Part shown: in pieces, positions 24,785-29,553 of the stretch
Position numbering within the stretch: position 1 is the first letter of the stretch
Layout of the letters: each line of letters starts with the position of its first letter
Notes under the pieces: generated by a model
What the model was told of the DNA's origin: nothing
Seen by the model: only the letters and a program-made list of their open reading frames with translations
Databases searched by the model: none
Position numbers and translations under genes: made by a program
IMG/VR virus record: IMGVR_UViG_3300044729_001107
Span: 1-29,553 of that record
Source: a virus
Length of the DNA: 29,553 nt
Strand: one strand, 5' to 3'

Positions 24785-25184
24785 AAAATCATATGTGCTT
24801 TTGATAGGTAATAGTAGTGTAGAATTATTCGACTATTTTATGACTGATGAACTACACGGATTAACGAGAATGGAAGCTGAGGCTTATGTTGAAAGTAAGG
24901 ATGATGCTTATATTGCTGGTATGGCTAACTACCATCCAATGGATAAGAACTTATCTTTATTATTTAAACCCTATGTATTTATCAATAGGAAGAGATTAAA
25001 AGGTACATATGAGGATATAGCCACATTGAACCACGAATTGCTCCATATGGCAAGATTATTAGCTGGTGGTATAAATGATAACAACGAAGAAGCAATCGTT
25101 ACTTGGATTGAAAAAGAGATAAAATACATTGTGGATAATGGTATTATAGGTATTCTTCAACAACCTTCGAGTTATTTAATGTAA
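24768..25184 (+). CDS. HExxH metallopeptidase-like protein
   Basis: A 138-residue protein from ATG 24768. An earlier in-frame ATG at 24720 is deeper in the holin gene and gives only a basic extension. It contains a canonical zinc-binding motif in IATLNHELLHMARLLAGG (HELLH), followed about 14-17 residues later by NNEEAIVTWIE, where a glutamate could be the third ligand. This layout resembles small phage proteins with an HExxH-x(n)-[ND]E pattern. Overlap with the holin gene suggests a lysis role, for example cross-bridge cleavage, and no other cell-wall hydrolase is recognisable in the genome. Proteolysis of a host regulator is an alternative. Confidence 0.55.
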   Translation: MEKINRKSYVLLIGNSSVELFDYFMTDELHGLTRMEAEAYVESKDDAYIAGMANYHPMDKNLSLLFKPYVFINRKRLKGTYEDIATLNHELLHMARLLAGGINDNNEEAIVTWIEKEIKYIVDNGIIGILQQPSSYLM

Positions 25185-25213
25185 ATTCTTTTTTCCATAA
25201 TTTTTTTTTAATT

Positions 25214-25255
25214 CCCTACACTCCCTGAGCAATCAAAGTGTGGGGTTTCGTTTTT
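25214..25255 (+). terminator. Rho-independent terminator after the lysis genes
   Basis: CCCTACACT (25214-25222) pairs with AGTGTGGGG (25237-25245) through nine pairs including one G-U, around a 14-base loop. TTTCGTTTTT follows (25246-25255), an interrupted T tract. It lies 30 bases beyond the stop at 25184 and closes the portal-to-lysis unit. Confidence 0.7.
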
Positions 25256-25258
25256 ATA

Positions 25259-25300
25259 TAGTTAATGTTTTGTTAAAATATATTAATAACTATACTTTTT
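25259..25300 (+). promoter_or_regulatory. Candidate promoter of the replication/methyltransferase unit
   Basis: TTTTG (25268-25272) and TACTTTTT (25293-25300) are 20 bases apart, fitting the Bacteroidota pattern TTTG-N19/20-TAnnTTTG with a final T in place of G. The -33 part overlaps a direct repeat, GTTAATG-N4-GTTAAAA (25261-25278, 11-bp period), that resembles the repeat at 22092-22109. The first gene follows at 25345. The whole gap 25185-25344 holds only this element, the terminator and A/T-rich DNA. Confidence 0.4.
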
Positions 25301-25344
25301 ATTATCCTATTATATATTTATTAATAAATAAACAAATAAAAATT

Positions 25345-25653
25345 ATGGTTATGAAAAAAGTAGTAAAAAATTTAAAATTCGCATTAGTATCAGGGGATGA
25401 AATTATTGGGTATGCTCCAACAATTACAGAATTAATAAAATATATAGGTATATCATTTTCCTATGTTTATGCACATAAAAATAAAAATATAAATAATGAT
25501 GGTAGTTGGACTTTTAATTATAAAGGTTATCAATACACTATTTATTCTCTTGAAGAAATGTTGGATGTATTTTATCATAAATACCCTAATGCACAAACTA
25601 AATGGATAAAATCATTAATAGAAAAAAGAAAAAAAAGATTGGAGGAACAATAA
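25345..25653 (+). CDS. Small helix-turn-helix-like protein
   Basis: A 102-residue basic protein from ATG 25345; a second ATG two codons on (25351) is also possible. An open frame reaches back to a GTG at 25240, but that lies inside the terminator and upstream of the promoter candidate, so I reject it. A region TITELIKYIGISFSYVYAHK has helix-turn-helix character, followed by a short strand pair (GSWTFNYKGYQYTIYS) and a lysine-rich C-terminal helix. As the first gene of the early unit it might be a DNA-binding regulator. I do not recognise the family. Confidence 0.5.
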   Translation: MVMKKVVKNLKFALVSGDEIIGYAPTITELIKYIGISFSYVYAHKNKNINNDGSWTFNYKGYQYTIYSLEEMLDVFYHKYPNAQTKWIKSLIEKRKKRLEEQ

Positions 25654-25656
25654 AAA

Positions 25657-25712
25657 ATCCCCTACGTCAATAGGGGATGTCCATACGGAATAAATCAGCA
25701 AATAAATCAGTA
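25657..25712. promoter_or_regulatory. Hairpin and tandem repeat before the initiator gene
   Basis: A perfect inverted repeat ATCCCCTA (25657-25664) and TAGGGGAT (25671-25678) surrounds a 6-base spacer. After 10 bases come two adjacent 12-bp repeats, AATAAATCAGCA (25689-25700) and AATAAATCAGTA (25701-25712), nine bases before the ATG at 25721. No T run follows on the plus strand, so termination in that direction is unlikely. The layout fits an operator or translational control site for the initiator gene, possibly autoregulatory. Confidence 0.45.
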
Positions 25713-25720
25713 ATAAATAT

Positions 25721-26341
25721 ATGAAAAATTCTAAAAAGTTAATAATGAACACAGGTTTTTTACCAATAAATTATAAAATAATCCAAGAGCTTGGAGTTGA
25801 AGTAGGTATGTTGTTATGTCTATTAATAGATAAACAAGAATTATTCAATAAAGTTTTTTATTATACCGCACAATCAGCTGAAAAAGAAATCAAAATGAAC
25901 AAAAAGGTTTTTATGAAATCTAAAAAGATTTTAGTTGAAATGGGTTTAGTTAAAAGCTGGAATGGTGAGGGTAATAAATCATACTTCAATTTTGATGAGG
26001 ATACCTATAAAAAATTAGAAGAATTATTAGGACTACAGAAGTCCCAAATAGATACTACAGAAGTCCCAAATGAATACCACAGAAGTCCTAAAATGGTACT
26101 ACAGAAGTCCCAAATACATACTACAGAAGTGCCAAAATGGGACTTAAATAATAACAAAGAACAAGAACAAATAATAAAAACAAAAAATAATAATAAAGAA
26201 GAAGAACAAATTAATAATAATATAGAAAATTTGGTTGAAGAAGATGAATTAGATTCATATTTGAGTGGGAATAAAACATTCAAAATGGAACCAATTATAC
26301 AAAAACCTAAAAATAGTGTTTTTAGCAATATTGAAATATAA
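25721..26341 (+). CDS. Replication initiator-like protein (winged helix)
   Basis: A 206-residue protein. Residues about 10-95 resemble a winged-helix domain of phage replication initiators: IIQELGVEVGMLLCLLIDKQ, then TAQSAEKEIKMNKKVFMKSK as the recognition unit, and KILVEMGLVKSWNGEGNKSY as helix and wing. Residues about 105-140 are encoded by DNA iterons (LQKSQIDTTEVP, later LQKSQIHTTEVP). Residues 140-175 are a low-complexity Asn/Lys/Glu/Gln linker encoded by an A/T-rich tract, and a short C-terminal peptide (PIIQKPKNSVFSNIEI) could recruit host helicase machinery. The organisation parallels lambda O, where the origin lies inside the initiator gene. With no phage polymerase or helicase visible, it presumably recruits the host replisome. 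Confidence 0.6.
   Translation: MKNSKKLIMNTGFLPINYKIIQELGVEVGMLLCLLIDKQELFNKVFYYTAQSAEKEIKMNKKVFMKSKKILVEMGLVKSWNGEGNKSYFNFDEDTYKKLEELLGLQKSQIDTTEVPNEYHRSPKMVLQKSQIHTTEVPKWDLNNNKEQEQIIKTKNNNKEEEQINNNIENLVEEDELDSYLSGNKTFKMEPIIQKPKNSVFSNIEI
26032..26145 (+). repeat. Five 22-bp-spaced iterons inside the initiator gene
   Basis: Five copies of an 18-base element (consensus ACTACAGAAGTCCCAAAT) start at 26032, 26054, 26076, 26098 and 26120. The spacing is exactly 22 bp, about two helical turns. Copies 1, 2 and 4 are identical, copy 3 has two or three changes and copy 5 two. An inverted partial copy, GGGACTT, is at 26139-26145. Because 22 is not a multiple of three, successive copies are read in different frames, so selection must act on the DNA. 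They are probable binding sites for the initiator encoded here. Confidence 0.85.
26146..26230. other. A/T-rich tract next to iterons (candidate unwinding region)
   Basis: About 85 bases of almost pure A and T with strongly biased purines (runs such as AATAATAAAAACAAAAAATA) directly follow the iterons inside the initiator gene. They encode only a low-complexity Asn/Lys/Glu/Gln linker. An easily melted tract beside iterons is the classic layout of a theta origin such as that of lambda. The call as origin is inferred. Confidence 0.6.
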
Positions 26342-26383
26342 TACCTTCAACCCCCGATAGGGATAAACTTTATTCAAATACTT

Positions 26384-26722
26384 ATGACAACAAAAATATT
26401 AATTAACAATCAAGTATATTCAACTGAAACTCATTATTGTCCTCCATACTCACACGGACAGAATGGATATAAACCCTTATCATTAAGAATTAATGTGTTA
26501 ACTGAAACTATCTATTGTAATTCAAGGGAATTTAAGAATTATGATGAACTCTATAACTTCTTAAAAGAAAAAGATAAGAGTGGAAGATGGTTGAAAAATT
26601 ATCATAATTTTTTAGGAGATGAGGATGGAACTTATTTAGATAATATGTTCTTCAACCTCCGCAGGAGATATAAAATATTTTTATCAAAATATGACTTTTC
26701 CCAAAATTCAATATATTTATAA
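26384..26722 (+). CDS. Hypothetical early protein
   Basis: A 112-residue protein with a possible small alpha/beta domain. The N-terminal strand ILINNQVYSTETHYCPPYSH is followed by polar loops, and the C-terminal half is helical and basic (FFNLRRRYKIFLSKYDF). Tyr and aromatic residues are abundant. It follows the initiator gene by 42 bases; that gap holds a short CCC/GGG mini-hairpin too small to call. I do not recognise a family. The position suggests a replication or host-takeover accessory gene. Confidence 0.5.
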   Translation: MTTKILINNQVYSTETHYCPPYSHGQNGYKPLSLRINVLTETIYCNSREFKNYDELYNFLKEKDKSGRWLKNYHNFLGDEDGTYLDNMFFNLRRRYKIFLSKYDFSQNSIYL

Positions 26723-26734
26723 TAAAATTAGAAT

Positions 26735-27169
26735 ATGAACAACAAATGGAAAAAGATTAAAAACAAACTTGATGGGGATGAGTTCCTTTTAGAATCATTA
26801 ACCAAAAAAAATATTACATATAAAAGTCATTTTATCCTACTTCAATTCGAAGAATTATTAAGCGAATTAGATACCTTTTATTTTAACGATGTTTACCTCC
26901 ACAATAAGTCAAATAAGGACATTGTGGAGGATTTTATTCGTGAGGTGTGGATTCAATACATTTATCTAAATTATTTTATTCAAAAGGAAATGTACGAAGA
27001 ATGTAGGTTGATTAGTAACACCATTGAAATGATAAAAGATTTTACTTGTAGAAACTTCAACTATGATGATAAACAAGTTGTAGTACAAATGTTAAATGAT
27101 TATTGTGATGAGGTTATAACCGACATAAATGAAAAATATGAGATAAATTTTTTAAAAGTAGATAAATGA
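26735..27169 (+). CDS. Hypothetical helical early protein
   Basis: A 144-residue protein that appears entirely helical and acidic, with hydrophobic repeats such as FILLQFEELLSELDTFYFND and IREVWIQYIYLNYFIQKEMY and a C-terminal LNDYCDEVITDINEKYE. It has no transmembrane-like run. It lies 12 bases after the previous gene, and its stop overlaps the ATG of the ribbon-helix-helix gene (ATGA at 27166), so the two are probably made together. A pairing of a helical protein with a small DNA-binding protein can indicate a regulatory or toxin-antitoxin-like unit, but there is no specific support. Function is unknown. Confidence 0.5.
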   Translation: MNNKWKKIKNKLDGDEFLLESLTKKNITYKSHFILLQFEELLSELDTFYFNDVYLHNKSNKDIVEDFIREVWIQYIYLNYFIQKEMYEECRLISNTIEMIKDFTCRNFNYDDKQVVVQMLNDYCDEVITDINEKYEINFLKVDK

Positions 27170-27417
27170 AGAAAATCGTAAAATCGCAACATATATTAAT
27201 GAAAATTGAAAAAAAATTAAAAAAACAATTCCAAGATGCGTGTGAAGAAAATTCAATGACAATGTCCTACATATTACACAATTTTATAAAATCTTATGTT
27301 GAGGAGAATGAAAGAATTAAGAAGGAAAAAATAGAATTATTATACAAAGAAAGTAATGTAATGTATAAAATTCGCACACTACAAGATAAACTTGATAACT
27401 ACAATTACAATCAATAA
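27166..27417 (+). CDS. Ribbon-helix-helix (CopG/Arc-like) protein
   Basis: An 83-residue protein. An N-terminal strand (QHILMKIEKKLKKQFQDAC) leads into helix one. After an ENSMTMS turn a second helix (SYILHNFIKSYVEEN) follows, which is the ribbon-helix-helix arrangement of Arc/CopG repressors. The C-terminal 35 residues form a charged helix (KEKIELLYKESN, then YKIRTLQDKLDN) suited to dimer or tetramer assembly. Dimers of such proteins bind short DNA repeats through the strand. Coupled to the preceding gene by ATGA and followed after four bases by the methyltransferase gene, it could regulate the early unit, for instance through the GTTAA repeats; that link is a guess. Confidence 0.6.
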   Translation: MKKIVKSQHILMKIEKKLKKQFQDACEENSMTMSYILHNFIKSYVEENERIKKEKIELLYKESNVMYKIRTLQDKLDNYNYNQ

Positions 27418-27421
27418 AATT

Positions 27422-28660
27422 ATGGAAAAAAAATTATTAAAAGGTAACAATTTAGAATTATTAAAAACACTTGAATTCAACTCGGTTGATAGTGTTGTAA
27501 CTGATGCCCCATATGGCTTATCATTTATGAATAAGAAGTGGGATTATGATGTACCATCAGTTGAGTTTTGGACTGAGGTATATAGGGTATTAAAACCAGG
27601 GGGACATATCTTATGTTTTGGAGGAACAAGAACTTATCACAGAATGGTTGTGAATATCGAAGATGCTGGTTTCGAGATAAGAGATTGTATCCAATGGATA
27701 TATGGTTCAGGTTTTCCTAAATCGTTGAATGTGGGGAAAGAAATAGATAAATTACAAGGTAATGAAAGAGAAGAAAAAGAAATAATTTTTCCAGATGGTT
27801 CTAAGCCAAGAAAAACAGCTGGACATTTTGTAGTTGGTGAAAATATACAAAGAAATACCAAATACACAAAAGGACAAACACAATACGAAGGTTGGGGAAC
27901 AGGACTTAAACCAGCAAATGAACCAATTGTATTAGCAAGAAAACCTATTTGGGAAAATACAATCGCAAAGAATGTATTAGAATTTGGAACTGGTGGTATT
28001 AATATTGATGGATGTAGAATTGGTTATGTAGAAAATGATAAAACAAAAAATATTGTTAATTATAACTACAATTTAAAAGACAAACAAAGTGGGGTTATGT
28101 ATGATAGTTATGATGGTGAAACAAAACCATCAACAGGACATAAAGAAAAAATAATGGTTTTTAATGATGAAGGTAGGTTTCCCACCAATGTAATACTTGA
28201 ATGCACTTGTGATGATGATATTCACACCAATCCAGAATGTCCTTGTTATATTATGGATGAGCAGAGTGGTGGAACATCACGCTTCTTCTATCAAGCCAAG
28301 GTTAGCAAAAAGGAGCGTAATATGGGGTTGGATGGATTTGAGGAAAAAGAACGATTTAGATTATATGAAACTGATACTATAAAAAATTGGAGTGAAGATA
28401 GTATTAAATATCAAAAACGCAATCCACAAAAAAACAACCACCCCACAGTTAAACCAATCAATCTATTAACATATTTGGTTAGAATGGTAACACCCCCAAA
28501 TGGTGTTGTTTTGGACGCATATATGGGTTCAGGTTCAACAGGTATTGCAGCATTATTGGAGGGTTTTAAATTTATAGGAATGGAAATGGATGATGATTAC
28601 TTCAACATTGCTGAGGCAAGAATAAATAACTACGAAGAATATAGAAAATTATTAAAATGA
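27422..28660 (+). CDS. DNA adenine-N6 / cytosine-N4 methyltransferase
   Basis: A 412-residue protein from ATG 27422, which has the A/T-rich leader; an in-frame ATG at 27392 overlaps the upstream gene. Motif IV is D28-A-P-Y31 (VVTDAPYGLSFMNKKWDYD), a DPPY variant. The AdoMet-binding motif I is near the C-terminus (LDAYMGSGSTGIAALLEG, from D365). This IV-before-I order is that of beta-class amino methyltransferases. A Cys-rich loop (ECTCDDD, then NPECPCY; C261, C263, C273, C275) in the centre may bind zinc. TVKPINLLTYLVRM is typical of phage enzymes. It would modify phage DNA, probably against host restriction. Whether it methylates A or C cannot be told. Its stop overlaps the next ATG. Confidence 0.85.
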   Translation: MEKKLLKGNNLELLKTLEFNSVDSVVTDAPYGLSFMNKKWDYDVPSVEFWTEVYRVLKPGGHILCFGGTRTYHRMVVNIEDAGFEIRDCIQWIYGSGFPKSLNVGKEIDKLQGNEREEKEIIFPDGSKPRKTAGHFVVGENIQRNTKYTKGQTQYEGWGTGLKPANEPIVLARKPIWENTIAKNVLEFGTGGINIDGCRIGYVENDKTKNIVNYNYNLKDKQSGVMYDSYDGETKPSTGHKEKIMVFNDEGRFPTNVILECTCDDDIHTNPECPCYIMDEQSGGTSRFFYQAKVSKKERNMGLDGFEEKERFRLYETDTIKNWSEDSIKYQKRNPQKNNHPTVKPINLLTYLVRMVTPPNGVVLDAYMGSGSTGIAALLEGFKFIGMEMDDDYFNIAEARINNYEEYRKLLK

Positions 28661-29511
28661 ATGTACTGAGTTTATTTGATGGGATGAGCGGAGGACAATT
28701 AGCCTTAAATAGAGCATATATTGAATATGATAACTATTATGCTGCTGAGATAGATGTAAATTCAATCAAAGTAACACAACACAACTACCCCAATACAATT
28801 CAATTAGGTGATGTAAAGAATGTTAAAGGATGTGATTTACCATCAATTGAATTGTTAATTGCGGGGAGTCCTTGTCAATCTTTTTCAACACTTGGAGATG
28901 GAACAGGGTTTGATGGAAAAAGTGGTTTATTTTGGGAATTTATAAGAATTTTACACGAAGTTAAACCCAAATATTTTTTGTTGGAGAATGTTGTGATGAA
29001 AAAAGAATGGAGGGATATAATATCAAAGGAGTTGGGTGTTGAACCTATAAAGATAAATAGCAATTTGGTATCAGCTCAAAACAGAAAAAGGTTATATTGG
29101 ACTAACATTCCCAACATTATTCAACCTGAAAACAAGAATATATTTATTGAGGATGTATTAGATAAAGAATTTGATGATAAATATTGGTTGAGGAAGAACA
29201 ATACCGACTTATTACTCAAAAAAGTAAGTATAGATAATGCTCCAAAGATTTCCTGTATTGACGTATATAACAAAAAAGTAAAGTTAGATAGGAAATGTCC
29301 AACATTAACTCTACCCCATCATAACTCAATTAGGTTATTACAGCGTGGTAGAATAAGAAAACTAACCCCAAATGAATGTGAAAGGTTACAGAATGTGCCT
29401 GTAAATTATACAAATTGTGGGATAAGTGACATCCATAGATATTCAATGTTGGGGAATGGATGGACAATAGATGTAATAGCACATATATTCAAAAACATAA
29501 CCCAAAAATGA
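28657..29511 (+). CDS. DNA cytosine-C5 methyltransferase
   Basis: A 284-residue enzyme with the full motif set. Motif I is NVLSLFDGMSGGQLAL, motif IV is GSPCQSFS with catalytic C73, motif VI is LLENVV (E110-N-V), motif VIII is QNRKRLYWTN (141-150), motif IX includes LTPNECERLQNVP and motif X is LGNGWTIDVIA. The target-recognition region between VIII and IX is short, as in phage enzymes related to the Dcm/DNMT3-like subgroup. It is coupled to the amino methyltransferase upstream (ATGA at 28657) and to the sigma-like gene downstream across the circle junction (ATGA at 29508). Two methylases of different chemistry suggest protection against more than one host restriction system. Confidence 0.9.
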   Translation: MNVLSLFDGMSGGQLALNRAYIEYDNYYAAEIDVNSIKVTQHNYPNTIQLGDVKNVKGCDLPSIELLIAGSPCQSFSTLGDGTGFDGKSGLFWEFIRILHEVKPKYFLLENVVMKKEWRDIISKELGVEPIKINSNLVSAQNRKRLYWTNIPNIIQPENKNIFIEDVLDKEFDDKYWLRKNNTDLLLKKVSIDNAPKISCIDVYNKKVKLDRKCPTLTLPHHNSIRLLQRGRIRKLTPNECERLQNVPVNYTNCGISDIHRYSMLGNGWTIDVIAHIFKNITQK

Positions 29512-29553
29512 AAGAAAAAATTGATGAATATTTTACGAAAAACTATAAAAGAC
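29417..29553. repeat. Right copy of terminal overlap (circular contig)
   Basis: This is the second copy of bases 1-137, identical from 29428 to the end and differing only at 29427 (T here, C at base 11). The exact stretch is 126 bases. The overlap supports a closed circle. The single synonymous difference could be a population variant or a sequencing error. Confidence 0.9.
29508..29553 (+). CDS. 5' start of the sigma-like regulator (partial copy)
   Basis: The first 15 codons of the gene complete at 92-625 (MKEKIDEYFTKNYKR) are repeated here and cut by the window end. The ATG overlaps the TGA of the C5 methyltransferase. This shows the two genes are adjacent and coupled in the circular genome, and supports 92 as the true start. 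Confidence 0.85.
   Translation, partial: MKEKIDEYFTKNYKR

Noticed and set aside
25185-25210. Runs of six and ten T after the lysis genes as a terminator
   Set aside because: There is no stem directly before these runs; the convincing hairpin is at 25214-25245.
25240-25344. GTG at 25240 as start of the HTH-like gene
   Set aside because: It lies in the right arm of a terminator and upstream of the promoter candidate; the added residues are hydrophobic and come from A/T-rich noncoding DNA.
26032-26145. Possible CRISPR array
   Set aside because: The repeats are separated by only 4 bases, lie in a coding gene and have a 22-bp period; there are no spacers or cas genes.
26005-26328. Minus-strand open frame opposite the initiator gene, hydrophobic and Ser/Cys-rich
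   Set aside because: It mirrors the iterons and the A/T-rich linker; its hydrophobic look comes from reading A-rich DNA on the other strand.
27637-27867. Minus-strand frame inside the amino methyltransferase
   Set aside because: It is antisense to conserved methyltransferase sequence, with no independent evidence.

Overview
This window looks like one complete, circular, AT-rich genome of a tailed phage (siphovirus type) infecting a member of the Bacteroidota. The first 137 bases recur at the end (29417-29553) with one synonymous mismatch, so the unique circle is about 29,416 bp and two genes run across the junction. The host assignment rests on start codons preceded by A/T-rich stretches without Shine-Dalgarno sequences, a TAnnTTTG-type promoter element upstream of the capsid gene, and structural proteins that resemble families I know from Bacteroidota phages. 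I see no integrase, excisionase, DNA polymerase, helicase, reverse transcriptase, tRNA or CRISPR array.

Going round the circle from 25.2 kb: a terminator and a promoter candidate precede the early/replication region (25345-27417). It holds a small helix-turn-helix-like protein, a winged-helix replication initiator gene containing five 22-bp-spaced iterons plus an A/T-rich tract (a likely origin), two unknown proteins and a ribbon-helix-helix protein. Next come two translationally coupled DNA methyltransferases (amino type, then cytosine-C5). The C5 gene is coupled by an ATGA overlap across the junction to a sigma-like regulator (92-625). Two small genes follow, then an array of seven putative receptor-binding or appendage proteins (1151-7259). 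Five of these share one N-terminal anchor and two share another. A terminator (6765-6796) splits the array.

The second unit (6816-21389) carries the last array member, both terminase subunits, tail completion proteins, two large tail-tip proteins, the tape measure protein, a tail assembly chaperone pair probably made by -1 frameshifting at a run of nine T, a fused prohead protease/KTSC/scaffold protein, the major capsid protein and the major tail protein. A third unit (22165-25184) encodes a conserved beta-rich protein, the portal, a head-tail connector, a holin and an HExxH metallopeptidase-like protein. A single minus-strand gene (21564-22025), a PD-(D/E)XK nuclease candidate, sits between units two and three with its own terminator facing that of unit two.

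The most interesting points are: (i) the iteron array inside the initiator gene, whose 22-bp period cannot be a protein repeat; (ii) the modular adhesin array with two anchor types and at least one shared C-terminal domain; (iii) the long dual-coding tail-chaperone overlap; (iv) the unusual order of morphogenesis genes; (v) the fused head protease with a possible nested scaffold start; and (vi) the lack of a recognisable endolysin next to a metallopeptidase-like gene that overlaps the holin. All function calls come from reading sequence and motifs by eye; no database search was run.
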